Origin: Chaenocephalus aceratus
Lineage: Eukaryota > Chordata > Actinopteri > Perciformes > Channichthyidae
Length of the DNA stretch: 64,000 nt
Assembly (NCBI GenBank): GCA_023974075.1
Contig: JAMFTG010000071.1
Location: 186,001-250,000 of the forward strand
Direction of reading: 5' to 3'
Positions within the stretch are counted from its first letter, which is position 1, and each line of letters opens with the position of its first letter. The notes under the pieces are model-generated. The model ran no database searches. It had not been told where the DNA came from and was given only the letters and a program-made list of their open reading frames with translations. Below are positions 44,768-56,368 of the stretch, one piece after another. The position numbers and the translations under genes were made by a program.

Positions 44768-46563
44768 TTTTAAAGGTGAAAACGTTAATATATCTGAGCA
44801 CATTTGAACTTCACAGTCTTAACTTACCATCCCCCCCGGAGTGTGTCTGGAACTGTACATGAATGCAACATGAGCACATCACACACAGTGCAGTGTCTCT
44901 CACCTGCTGTGCTGCAGACTGCTGCAGTCCCTTCTGTCAGCTGCAGAGACTTCTGCTGCTTTAAAGCTTCCAGAACACCAGAACCCAACAGGCCAGGCCC
45001 CCTTACCATCAGGACCCAGACCAGCCTATCATCAAGAAAGTCATGTTTGGGGCAGGTCAATCTTTAATTGACACATGTAAACGGTCAACAATGTTTGTTT
45101 TGCTTTGACCTATCAACTATGCTTTTGCAATATAGCATAACAAATGACATGGGGTTTTCTGTCAAAGTGTAAGTGATCTACTCTTTAGGAGGAGATTGTA
45201 AAAGTTCTCTAAAAATACAGGAAAAAGCACATTTTGATGGTCTACTTCTGGTTAGGCTGGCCTTATGGGAGCCAATTTGATATGTTTGTAATGATAAGGG
45301 GCTTTGTGTGTATTGAATTGGTAAAATCATTGTCATTGTTAAACCTTTTCTTTAAACCTCTGGACAATCTTCTAAGATACAATCCTTATGTCGCCGGTTA
45401 AAACCGTAACTGCCCTCTTCAGTTGCAACACACAATTCTTCGAGAATGCTTCTATGGTGAACTACCCAGTAAAACCCTGTTCTTTATTTCCCTATTACTG
45501 TGGCTGACTTTATATCCTACCAGCAGAAGCAGAATAAAATGCACACCATTAGCCTACTATGTGTATAAGTGTCATTTTCTTCCAGACTTGCCTCAGATTG
45601 TACAGTCAAAGGAAACTGGAAGCTTTCAGTCATTTTGAGTCAGGGCCTCCTGCTTACTCCTGAGTTGACCCGTCTTTCTTCTACTAAATAATTACACCTA
45701 TAGAGTGGAGTAGGAACGAGTCCTAAAACCCAGAAGTGAGTTAGCATTTTACCACTTTACCCTCGTCTCAGAGTCAAAGGTTTTTTTAACTAGTTTTTGG
45801 AAAATAGCTGGAAATAAGGTCTGTGGTTGACACAAATTTAAGAGACGGATCACATTAAATCTATCAGCAGTGACTCCACTGGTGATTTCTGAAGAGTTTC
45901 CGTTTCTGAAAAATGATTGTTACCAAGTGGCTGAATAGGACTACAGAGGTTGTGGAGGACGTTGTACGTCATTACGCCGAACACGTAAACTCTACCGCTA
46001 AGTTTGTTTGCCCTGTTCTGCTTGAAAGCAAGTACCTGACTCCTGTAAACTGTTAAAACAAACGCTTCAACTTGTACCATTTTGAATCTGTAGTTTTTAA
46101 TATGGATCTTAAGTTGGCGTGACGTTGTAGTCATGCTGCTGTACTCGGCTGTAGTTCCTTTATAGCATAACGTTAGCATTTTGCTTCTGGCCATTATATT
46201 TATGATTCTAACATTATAAAAGTATGGTAGACATGTGGAGGTTATCCGGCTGATCGAAACGTGCATTTATCAAACAGGTTCGTTTTTCACAGACCTTATT
46301 TTTTACAATATTCCAAAATCTAATGGAGAAATCCCGTCGGCCTACAAAATGACGTCTTCCATGCACCACTCTATAGCGATAAACTATATCAAACCTGAAA
46401 CTTTTTCTAGGGCAACTTTAAATTTGATGATTTTTACATTTTGGATAATACAATATTATGTTTTATTATAATAACTTTTATTTTAAAAATCTATTATACC
46501 AATCTCTTAATGAGGTTTGTACCAAGTTCCAACTCATTCCAATTCACTGCAACTCATACACTA
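44768..46563. other. 5-prime flank of the copy B OR gene
   Basis: Collinear with 6,512-9,370 of copy A without the two insertions found there (the 7,091 hAT and the 8,975 retroposon tail). It has about 130 bp (45,950-46,080) lacking in A. No gene is called. It ends at the ACAT target of the 9.5-kb element. Confidence 0.55.
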
Positions 46564-46751
46564 ACATACTCTAGGGACCAGAGGGTACAATGGTTGGACA
46601 TTTACTACCGGCCGCGGTCTGCCTAGTGCCAGGGTCCATATAACCGACCGCAATGCATAGCGGGAAGTCGGTTATATAGACATCAACAAAATAAGTGTTT
46701 AACGGTGACTAGTTTATGCGGGGAAAAGAGTGCTCTAAATCGGATTAAACA

Positions 46752-47690
46752 GGCCATTTCATCCACACCTCACGACTCCCATCAAAAGTGATTGAAATGT
46801 ACAGGAATCTGTACATTTCATCCACATTTGACGACCCGAGCAGGGTGACTTTGTTACCCAGGAATAAGTGTCTGAAAGTCGGGGAAGATTACTTTAAACA
46901 CAGGGTATACATGGCTGCATTACCCAGCAATTAGTGTGTGAAAGATGGGTAAGTTTGCTGTGAATTTAAGGGACATATGGCCCTTTCAAACAGGGAGATG
47001 TACACGGCTTTATTACCCCGGATTTAGTGTCTGAAAGCTGGGTAAGTTTACTTTAAATACAGGGTGCACATGGCTGTATTACCCATGAATTAGTGTGTGA
47101 AAGCTGGGTAAGTTTGATGTGGATTTAAGGAAGATATGGCCATTTCATCCACACCTCACGACTCCCATCAAAAGTGATTGAAATGTACAGGAATCTGTAC
47201 ATTTCATCCACATTTGACGACCCGAGCAGGGTGACTTTGTTACCCAGGAATAAGTGTCTGAAAGTCGGGGAAGATTACTTTAAACACAGGGTACACATGG
47301 CTGCATTACCCAGCAATTAGTGTGTGAAAGATGGGTAAGTTTGCTGTGAATTTAAGGGACATATGGCCCTTTCAAACAGGGAGATGTACACGGCTTTATT
47401 ACCCCGGATTTAGTGTCTGAAAGCTGGGTAAGTTTACTTTAAATACAGGGTGCACATGGCTGTATTACCCATGAATTAGTGTGTGAAAGCTGGGTAAGTT
47501 TGATGTGGATTTAAGGAAGATATGGCCATTTCATCCACACCTCACGACTCCCATCAAAAGTGATTGAAATGTACAGGAATCTGTACATTTCATCCACATT
47601 TGACGACCCGAGCAGGGTGACTTTGTTACCCAGGAATAAGTGTCTGAAAGTCGGGGAAGATTACTCAGGGTATACAGGACTTTCACCCTC
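46752..47690 (+). repeat. 386-bp tandem repeat
   Basis: Units start GGCCATTTCATCCACACC at 46,752, 47,138 and 47,524. Each holds three related sub-blocks with a TTACCC and TAGTGTSTGAAAG core. The first 100 bp of the element recur at about 47,735, so the whole left block is also duplicated. Confidence 0.9.
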
Positions 47691-47729
47691 CCCGTTGGCA
47701 CTTAGCCGTTTTTCGAGAATCATCCATAT

Positions 47730-48900
47730 ACCCTAGGGACCAGAGGGTACAATGGTTGGACATTTACTACCGGCCGCGGTCTGCCTAGTGTCAGGGTCCA
47801 TATACCCGACCGCAATGCATAGCGGGAAGTCGGTTATATAGACATCAACAAAATAAGTGTTTAACGGTGACTAGTTTATGCGGGGAAAAGAGTGCTCAAA
47901 ATCGGATTAATAAACAGGCCATTTCATCCACACCTCACGACTCCCATTAAAAGTGATTGAAATGTACAGGAATCTGTCCATTTCATTCACATTTGACGAC
48001 CCGAGCAGGGTGACTTTGTTACCCAGGAATAAGTGTCTGAAAGTCGGGGAAGATTACTTTAAACACAGGGTACACATGGCTGTATTACCCAGCAATTAGT
48101 GTGTGAAAGATGGGTAAGTTTGCTGTGAATTTAAGGGACATATGGCCCTTTCAAACACACCTCACGACTCCCATCAAAAGTGATTGAAATGTACAGGAAT
48201 CTGTACATTTCATTCACATTTGACGACCCGAGCAGGGTGACTTTGTTACCCAGGAATAAGTGTCTGAAAGTCGGGAAGATTACTTTAAACACAGGGTACA
48301 CATGGCTGTATTACCCAGCAATTAGTGTGTGAAAGATGGGTAAGTTTGCTGTGAATTTAAGGGACATATGGCCCTTTCAAACACACCTCACGACTCCCAT
48401 CAAAAGTGATTGAAATGTACAGGAATCTGTACATTTCATTCACATTTGACGACCCGAGCAGGGTGACTTTGTTACCCAGGAATAAGTGTCTGAAAGTCGG
48501 GGAAGATTACTTTAAACACAGGGTACACATGGCTGTATTACCCAGCAATTAGTGTGTGAAAGATGGGTAAGTTTGCTGTGAATTTAAGGGACATATGGCC
48601 CTTTCAAACACACCTCACGACTCCCATCAAAAGTGATTGAAATGTACAGGAATCTGTACATTTCATTCACATTTGACGACCCGAGCAGGGTGACTTTGTT
48701 ACCCAGGAATAAGTGTCTGAAAGCTGGGTAAGATTACTTTAAATACTGGGTACACATGGCTTCATTACCCATGAATTAGTGTGTGAAAGCTGGGTAAGTT
48801 TGATGTGAATTTAAGGAAGATATGGCCATTTCATCCACACCTGATGACTCCCATTAAAAGTGATTGAAATGTACAGGAATCTGTCCATTTCAATCACATT
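47730..48900 (+). repeat. 226-bp tandem repeat
   Basis: After a second copy of the element start (CCTAGGGACCAGAGGG at about 47,731), units with CACACCTCACGACTCCCAT recur at about 47,931, 48,157, 48,383 and 48,610. They are shorter relatives of the 386-bp unit, having lost one sub-block. Confidence 0.9.
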
Positions 48901-48983
48901 CGACGACCCCATTAGAAATGCATGAAATGTACAGGACTCTGTCCATTTCATCCACATTTGACTTCCATGAAATACCCCGGGGA

Positions 48984-49050
48984 AAAGCACCTCTCTGTGG
49001 CCGCCCCCAAAACACGGACTAAGGAGCTCCAGGATCTCTCCCTGACATGC
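48984..49050 (-). repeat. module shared with the 7-kb insertion
   Basis: Inverse of 28,721-28,790. On the minus strand it begins GCATGTCAGGGAGAGAT. Confidence 0.85.
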
Positions 49051-49162
49051 GTACTTCCAGAACCTCGCACACCTTGGGTCCCCGGGCCCCCAAACTTAAG
49101 CACTCCCCCACGGACTAAACCAAGATGATCACACCCTCAAGAATCTCGTGCCCCTGGGAATC

Positions 49163-49840
49163 TTAAAGGGGGGTCTACTTTGCGGTGCTCTATCGTCCGC
49201 CCATCAGCACCCATAGTCGGCCTTCTTGACAGCAGCAGCACCCAACCTCCATGGAGGATTTTTCTCGTGCCCTGGCAACACTTAAAGGGGGTCTACTTTG
49301 CGGTGCTTTACAGTCCGCCCATCGGCACCCATAGTCGGCCTTCTTGACAGCAGCAGCACCCAACCTCCATGGAGGATTTTTCTCGTGCCCCTGGCAACAC
49401 TTAAAGGGGGTCTACTTTGCGGTGCTTTACCGTCCGCCCATCGGCACCCATAGTCGGCCTTCTTGACAGCAGCAGCACCCAACCTCCATGGAGGATTTTT
49501 CTCGTGCCCCTGGCAACACTTAAAGGAGGTCTACTTTGCGGTGCTTTACCGTCCGCCCATCGGCACCCATAGTCGGCCTTCTTGACAGCAGCAGCACCCA
49601 ACCTCCATGGAGGATTTTTCTCGTGCCCCTGGCAACACTTAAAGGGGGTCTACTTTGCGGTGCTTTACCGTCCGCCCATCGGCACCCATAGTCGGCCTTC
49701 TTGACAGCAGCACCACCCACCCTTCAGTGGAGGATTTTTCTCGTGCCCCTGGCAACACTTAAAGGGGGTCTACTTTGCGGTGCTTTACCGTCCGCCCATC
49801 GGCACCCATAGTCGGCCTTCTTGACAGCACCAACTGCCCT
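49163..49840 (+). repeat. 119-bp tandem array, about six copies
   Basis: Units contain GGGTCTACTTTGCGGTGCTTT and CCTCCATGGAGGATTTTTC. They are almost identical and exactly 119 bp apart. A degenerate pair lies at 55,744-55,935. Minus-strand open frames of 66 codons are repeat artefacts. Confidence 0.92.
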
Positions 49841-50032
49841 GCTGGAGGTTCACACTTTAACTTTTTTTACCCTCTTCTACCTTACAAATCATCCCACACT
49901 TGAGCACTCCTCACTCGGACTAAACACCTCCATGCTACCACCAGAACCAGGATATCGTGCCCCTGGAGATCTTAAAGGAAAAAAAACCATAGTGGGCTTT
50001 TAAAAACAGAAGACTTAGTAATTTTAACAAAC

Positions 50033-50038
50033 TTTATT
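50033..50038 (-). terminator. polyadenylation signal of the recombinase gene
   Basis: AATAAA on the minus strand, about 145 bases after the stop codon at 50,184. Confidence 0.55.
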
Positions 50039-50183
50039 TACAGTAATATTGACAGTAATAAATACATTCACACAGGATATAAAGTATTTACAAGGGGACT
50101 GATTTACAACAACTCACTGCATATTTACAAGTTGATCACTGGCAACAGTGGGTGAAGTTGGGGCAGAGTATGGCACCCTCTCT

Positions 50184-51609
50184 TCACCCATGTCTGAGGG
50201 GCTGTGTTTCGGCCAGTGACTGGTCCCTCGTCGCTCGCCAAGCGTTGACATGTCTTGGTAGGGAGTCTTGGTAGGGAGCCGGGCTGTGCTCCTCTCCAGA
50301 GATGTCACTGTCGATGTCAATACCCGCAAAAGTGTCTTCATTTCCCGCTGCTACTGCTGTCGATGCCGCCGCCGCTGCTTGCAGTGACTCTGTGAAGAGT
50401 AACCGAATGTCCGCAGCCTCCTTCAAAGAAGGATTATTCGCGTAAAATTTGTCCGCAGTTGCAGTGTTGTGACACATGAAATCACTAACTCTTTGGCGGT
50501 TGCCTTTGTCTTGAAACCTCTTCGCATTATCGGCGTGGACTGTGCGGAGGTCGGTGAAGTTAATGGGACCGTGGAGCCCCACATCAGCCCAGGCCAACCT
50601 CAGGGAGTAGGCAAGCTTCCTGAACGGGTTCTTCCCCTCTGTGTATAGAAAGTAACGGCTCTGGGTGCAGGTCAGCGTACCCTTGATTTCCAGCCACCTC
50701 TTCATCCATCCAAATTCTTCTACGGTGAGGTACAGCTGCGCTTCCCCGAACGCGTTGGCCGTCTTGTGGTTGCTTACCTGTTATGACAGAGTTAGAGAGT
50801 GTCAATACAATGTAAATCATGCATATAACTGCCAGAATAAATGCATTGATTAATAGCACTCACATGAACCAGGTAGCCGAAGGCAGTGCCAGTTGTATCC
50901 GCCTTTCGGACCTCGGTGTTGGTCATGTTGGAGTAGACCCCCGGACGATGGCCGTAAATGCAGCTCCAATGAAGAGTCATATAGCCATAGAGCAGGGTCC
51001 GGGTTGCGGTAGTCGGATTGCTGGCCATCACATCCAGGAGCTGAGGGATGCGAGTGGTGGTCGAAGTCAAGCATGTCATTAGGTCGTTGTGGCTCGGCAG
51101 ACCTTCCATCTTGTCACGCTTCACTTGCATCTGGTGAACAAGTACTTGTCTCTTCAGGGACTTCAATATTGCAACTACTTCCCGTTTGATTAAAATCATG
51201 TCGGTTTGGCTGAGCCTGCTCCCCTTGCACGGTGTGTCGGCCATGTACTTGAGAAAGTGTGATATATTCTTGATGTAGAAGTCGGAGGTCGTGACCTGAA
51301 GGCTTGACTTCATCAGGCTCCTGGACCACCCGCGTATCCTCTTGAGATCCCTCAAAAAGAGCCAGTCAGACAGGCGATTGAACCCGTGAGCCATGAAACT
51401 TAGGAACGACTTCACTCTGCTTAGTTTGGAGACTGTGTTTTCCTGGAGCCTCACTGGTGGGTCGATACCTGCATAATGCTCCCGGTATCCTTGAAGATAC
51501 TCCTCTGTGAAATATAAACAGTACTTTAATGACAACACATCGTGTGTTACAGAAACTGCATGTGTCACATAGCCAACACACTTACCCATGACCCGTGGGA
51601 ATGTGATGT
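50184..51609 (-). CDS. tyrosine recombinase of the 9.5-kb element (three visible exons)
   Basis: Minus-strand gene with two short introns that have good GT-AG ends: 51,505-51,585 (GTAAGT to TTTCACAG, 81 bp) and 50,778-50,863 (GTGAGT to CATAACAG, 86 bp). Splicing keeps the frame across both. Catalytic residues of the tyrosine-recombinase family are in place: Arg in GHRPGV (50945-50947), Lys in NHKT (50763-50765), Arg in FTDLR (50544-50546), His in FMCHNT (50469-50471) and nucleophile Tyr in KFYA (50442-50444). The usual first His of the HXXR box is Thr here. No stop interrupts it, so it may be functional. It should cut and rejoin DNA through a 3-prime phosphotyrosine. The upstream exon(s) beyond 51,609 are not resolved; the last exon ends with TGA at 50184. 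The family (Crypton or another YR group) is inferred. Confidence 0.75.
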
Positions 51610-52078
51610 CCCGCATTATATTCCCCGGCCCCTGCCCCGGAACCAGGGGAATGGATGGGAGGGGAGGTTGACGAGGCCTCGGTATGCATGGATGCAGGCT
51701 CTGAGGAGCTGGATGAATGTGTGTGAGAGCCAGTGGGGGACTCGCTGCAGGCGGGAATGGGAGACTTGCTGCAGGAGGGACGTTTCGACTTGGACAGCCT
51801 CGTTAGTGTCGACTCTGTTCGGGTCGTTTCTTCAGATGACCCGCTCTCGTTCCTCCCCATCGAACGCGGGCATGTCCCCGGCCCGCTGATCCATCCTCTG
51901 TCGCTTGTGCTTTATCCTCTGCTGCAACTTGCAGCGCAGGGATTTCACCTCAGCAGCATATATGTCCCGCTGAGCCCTCACTGCGTTGCCTCCAGCCTCC
52001 ATTCTTTGCAGTCCGGGTTGTCACATTCATTCACCGGGGACAAGGGTGGAGGTTGTGACAGTATATCGTCGTCTGCCA
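51586..52078 (-). other. possible upstream exons of the recombinase gene
   Basis: Overlapping short frames on the minus strand: one with VNECDNPDCKEW, one basic and Gln/Arg-rich, one Ser-rich. They are in different phases, so splicing would be needed to join them, and I could not fix the sites. They may encode the linker between the zinc finger and recombinase parts. Confidence 0.4.
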
Positions 52079-52123
52079 TCGTGTCAACAGCCCAAGCGGT
52101 AATCATTTCTATGGTGGGGTTTG

Positions 52124-52369
52124 TCATTCGGAGTTCATAAGCTCCTTCTTGGCCACTGTCATTTTCAGTTTATTTTGAACCACATGTAGTTCCTCCCGGG
52201 CCAGCTCAACATGGTCTCTGGCCAAGTGGCGATCCAGCCTTGTGCCGCGGTATTCGCATCCCAGAATGGTACAGGGATGGAGCCTAATGTTGGTCACACC
52301 ATGGCGCCTCTGCAGGTGCTTGCTCAGGGCGAGGTAGGAACTATTACAGATCGGACAACGGACCGCCAT
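52124..52369 (-). CDS. zinc-finger ORF of the 9.5-kb element
   Basis: A minus-strand frame of about 81 codons from the ATG at 52,369. It contains CPIC...HLQRRHG (a C2H2-like finger) and a second CTILGC...HLARDHV pair, followed by a helical, charged segment. The start is placed at 52,369 because the open sequence upstream belongs to a tandem repeat (52,440-52,760). It likely encodes the DNA-binding N-terminal region of the same transposon protein, spliced to the recombinase, but that join was not seen. Zinc-binding N-termini are common in eukaryotic transposases. Confidence 0.55.
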   Translation of the reverse strand: MAVRCPICNSSYLALSKHLQRRHGVTNIRLHPCTILGCEYRGTRLDRHLARDHVELAREELHVVQNKLKMTVAKKELMNSE

Positions 52370-52439
52370 CCGACCTGTATTCTTGAGCATTTCGGTGTGA
52401 AAATGGATAAATTGTATCCCAAAATAGTGTTCCATAAGG

Positions 52440-52930
52440 CGGGTAGAGTCCCCTGACAACTCCCCTACCTTCCTCCAGAGTCAGAAAAAGTATAAGTTAA
52501 CTTTTTGGAAGAACCATAGAAAAGGGTGAAAATGGATAAAATGTATCCCAAAATAGTGTTCCATAAGGCGGGTAGAGTCCCCTGACAACTCCCCTACCTT
52601 CCTCCAGAGTCAGAAAAAGTATAAGTTAACTTTTGGAAGAACCATAAAAATGGGTGAAAATGGATAAAATGTATCCCAAAATAGTGCCCCTTGAGGCGGG
52701 TAGAGTCCCCTGACAACTCCCCATGACTTCCTCCAGAGACCAGTTTGAAAACTTAAAGTTTTTTGAGAACCAGGATTGGGGGTCCTATTGGCAACAATTT
52801 CATCCGATCCAAAGTGCTCCTGAGGCGGATACATTCCTCCATGATTTCCCCATCATGTGAAAATAGCTCGTTTTTTTCTAAGTGCTCTCAAAAAACCGGG
52901 TTTCCGATTTCGTGCAGATGGTAGCTTGGA
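52440..52930 (-). repeat. about 129-bp repeat, three units, plus unique tail
   Basis: Units with GCGGGTAGAGTCCCCTGAC at about 52,438, 52,567 and 52,693, then sequence ending at GATTTCGTGCAG. The inverse of this block matches 26,818-27,200 in the 7-kb insertion. Confidence 0.85.
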
Positions 52931-53230
52931 AAAGATGAATGAATTTTTTGGACGGAGGAGGGGAGCTCTGGTTTCCCCTCTCCGTTGTAAATTGCAACGG
53001 GGGAGTGCAAAAGTGTCCGGGGCTTCGTCCCGAAGCGCCGAAGACTTGACCCCCTCCCCCGTTGGCACTTAGCCGTTTTTACAGAATTTTCAAAAACTTC
53101 ATTTTTGACTATTTTAACATATAATTGACCGTTTTCTTTACTTTTTTTTGCTTTCCACGGGTGGGGACGCATGGCAGGGCCGCCTATGAGCTTCCAAATT
53201 TGGCCTGGAACCTCCGGGAATTATGGGTTA
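52931..53230. other. unique spacer in the 9.5-kb element
   Basis: No gene. It includes CCCCCGTTGGCACTTAGCCG at about 53,056, which recurs at 47,690 and 55,610. Confidence 0.6.
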
Positions 53231-53239
53231 AGCTCCATA

Positions 53240-53572
53240 TACTGACGACTCCCATTAAAAATGCATGAAATGTACAGGAATCTGTCCATTTCAATCACAT
53301 TCGATGACCCCATTAAAAATGCATGAAATGTACAGGAATCTGTCCATTTCAATCACATTCGACGACCACATTAAAAATGCATGAAATGTACAGGAATATG
53401 TCCATTAAAAATGCATGAAATGTACAGGAATATGTCCATTTCATCCACATTCGACGACCCCATTAAAAATGCATGAAATGTACAGGAATATGTCCATTTC
53501 ATCCACATTCGACGACCCCATTAAAAATGCATGAAATGTACAGGAATCTGTCCATTTCAATCACATTTAATG
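53240..53572 (+). repeat. about 58-bp tandem repeat
   Basis: Five to six units with ATGCATGAAATGTACAGGAA and TGTCCATTTCA, differing in small indels. Confidence 0.9.
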
Positions 53573-55460
53573 ACCGGTCCAGGGTGACTTTGTTACCCAG
53601 GAATTAGTGTCTGAAAGCTGGGTAAGATTACTTTAAATGCAGGGTACACATGGCTGCATTACCCAGCAATTAGTGTGTGAAAGCTGGGTAAGTTTGATGT
53701 GAATTTAAGCAAGATATGGCCCTTTCAAACACCCCATTAAAAATGCATGAAATGTACAGGAATCTGTCCATTTCAATCACATTTGATGACCGGTCCAGGG
53801 TGACTTTGTTACCCAGGAATTAGTGTCTGAAAGCTGGGTAAGATTACTTTAAATGCAGGGTACACATGGCTGCATTACCCAGCAATTAGTGTGTGAAAGC
53901 TGGGTAAGTTTGATGTGAATTTAAGCAAGATATGGCCCTTTCAAACACCCCATTAAAAATGCATGAAATGTACAGGAATCTGTCCATTTCAATCACATTT
54001 GATGACCGGTCCAGGGTGACTTTGTTACCCAGGAATTAGTGTCTGAAAGCTGGGTAAGATTACTTTAAATGCAGGGTACACATGGCTGCATTACCCAGCA
54101 ATTAGTGTGTGAAAGCTGGGTAAGTTTGATGTGAATTTAAGCAAGATATGGCCCTTTCAAACACCCCATTAAAAATGCATGAAATGTACAGGAATCTGTC
54201 CATTTCAATCACATTTGATGACCGGTCCAGGGTGACTTTGTTACCCAGGAATTAGTGTCTGAAAGCTGGGTAAGATTACTTTAAATGCAGGGTACACATG
54301 GCTGCATTACCCAGCAATTAGTGTGTGAAAGCTGGGTAAGTTTGATGTGAATTTAAGCAAGATATGGCCCTTTCAAACACCCCATTAAAAATGCATGAAA
54401 TGTACAGGAATCTGTCCATTTCAATCACATTTGATGACCGGTCCAGGGTGACTTTGTTACCCAGGAATTAGTGTCTGAAAGCTGGGTAAGATTACTTTAA
54501 ATGCAGGGTACACATGGCTGCATTACCCAGCAATTAGTGTGTGAAAGCTGGGTAAGTTTGATGTGAATTTAAGCAAGATATGGCCCTTTCAAACACCCCA
54601 TTAAAAATGCATGAAATGTACAGGAATCTGTCCATTTCAATCACATTTGATGACCGGTCCAGGGTGACTTTGTTACCCAGGAATTAGTGTCTGAAAGCTG
54701 GGTAAGATTACTTTAAATGCAGGGTACACATGGCTGCATTACCCAGCATTAGTGTGTGAAAGCTGGGTAAGTTTGATGTGAATTTAAGCAAGATATGGCC
54801 CTTTCAAACACCCCATTAAAAATGCATGAAATGTACAGGATCTGTCCATTTTCAATCACATTTGATGACCGGTCCAGGGTGACTTTGTTACCCAGGAATT
54901 AGTGTCTGAAAGCTGGGTAAGATTACTTTAAATGCAGGGTACACATGGCTGCATTACCCAGCAATTAGTGTGTGAAAGCTGGGTAAGTTTGATGTGAATT
55001 TAAGCAAGATATGGCCCTTTCAAACACCCCATTAAAAATGCATGAAATGTACAGGAATCTGTCCATTTCAATCACATTTGATGACCGGTCCAGGGTGACT
55101 TTGTTACCCAGGAATTAGTGTCTGAAAGCTGGGTAAGATTACTTTAAATGCAGGGTACACATGGCTGCATTACCCAGCAATTAGTGTGTGAAAGCTGGGT
55201 AAGTTTGATGTGAATTTAAGCAAGATATGGCCCTTTCAAACACCCCCATTAAAAATGCATGAAATGTACAGGAATCTGTCCATTTCAATCACATTTGATG
55301 ACCGGTCCAGGGTGACTTTGTTACCCAGGAATTAGTGTCTGAAAGCTGGGTAAGATTACTTTAAATGCAGGGTACACATGGCTGCATTACCCAGCAATTA
55401 GTGTGTGAAAGCTGGGTAAGTTTGATGTGAATTTAAGCAAGATATGGCCCTTTCAAACAC
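53573..55460 (+). repeat. 216-bp tandem array, nine units
   Basis: Units start ACCGGTCCAGGGTGAC at 53,573, 53,789, 54,005, 54,221, 54,437, 54,653, 54,868, 55,084 and 55,301. Units are nearly identical, with only single-base indels, so the array expanded or was homogenised recently. Each unit embeds the 58-bp repeat as its spacer. Confidence 0.97.
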
Positions 55461-56046
55461 ACCTCACGACTCCCATCAAAAGTGATTGAAATGTACAGGA
55501 ATCTGTCCATTTCATTCACATTTGACGACCCGAGCAGGGTGACTTTGTTACCCAGGAATAAGTATCTGAAAGCCGGGGAAGATTACTCAGGGTATACAGG
55601 ACTTTCACCCTCCCCCGTTGGCACTTAGCCGTTTTTCGAGAATCATCCATACTTCCATAACATGAGACCCCCGAACCCCGGAATTAAGCACTCCCCAACG
55701 GACTAAACCCAGATGTTCACACCCTCCAGAACTTAATGCCCCTGGTGAGTCAGAAAAGAGGTGTATTTTGTGGTTCTTTATCGTCCGCTCATCGGCACCC
55801 ATAGTCGGCCTCTTTCACAGCAGCAGCACCCACCCTCCATGGAGGGTATTCTCGTGCCCCTGGCAACACTTGAAGGGGGTGTATTTTGCGGTGCTTTATC
55901 GTCCGCCCATCGGCACCCATAGTCGGTCCAGTCGCTGACAGGTACTTGACATCGGAGGTTGACATCGCATTTCCATTGAGCGGACATGCGTACATCTGAA
56001 GGGCAAGTTCCACGGTACCTCCGTCTCTAAGGCTGACATTTGCCTT
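55461..56046. other. right end of the 9.5-kb element
   Basis: One more piece of the 226-bp unit, the CCCCCGTTGGCACTTAGCCG motif, two degenerate 119-bp units (55,744-55,935) and about 110 bp of unique sequence to the end. Confidence 0.65.
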
Positions 56047-56368
56047 ACATTCATTACACAATATGACCTTTCACATCTCAGTTAATATTCCCCCGTAGCG
56101 AATGTGCTGGGGTTAGGATTACAAGGACTGAAAATATCCCCAAAATGTATGATGATTGAATGAATTGTTGGTGAGTTATGAGCCTTTCTTTCTGTGCCCC
56201 ACCTTCTGTGAAAAGGTTTTAAATAAAACATCCATCCATCCATCCATCCATCCATCAATCAATCTTCTCCCCCGGAGGTAACAGTAACAGAGAGCCCCAA
56301 ACTTCCCTTTTGCCCATCCCACATTAACCAGCTCTGACTGGGGGATTCAAGGAGCTTCCAGGCCAGCA
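56047..56368. other. right end of copy B
   Basis: Matches 9,386-9,716 of copy A, including a (CATC)n run at about 56,230-56,255. No gene. Confidence 0.6.

Larger units (their letters stand above)
46568..56046 (-). mobile_element. 9.48-kb tyrosine-recombinase DNA transposon, satellite-packed (Crypton-like)
   Basis: An insertion in copy B; copy A (9,385) has the empty site. ACAT stands on both sides (46564-46567 and 56047-56050). The left end starts ACTCTAGGGACCAGAGGG and the right end finishes GCTGACATTTGCCTT, with no clear terminal inverted repeat. It encodes a tyrosine recombinase with introns and a zinc-finger frame on the minus strand, but no reverse transcriptase or DDE transposase was seen. 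A 4-bp direct repeat, no inverted termini and a tyrosine recombinase together fit Cryptons. More than half of its length is tandem repeat. Family placement is inferred. Confidence 0.7.

Noticed and set aside
49282..49720. Three overlapping 66-codon ORFs exactly 119 bp apart
   Set aside because: They are the same frame of a tandem repeat, not genes.
46752..55460. CRISPR array
   Set aside because: Repeats are long, directly abutting and without unique spacers, in a fish genome.
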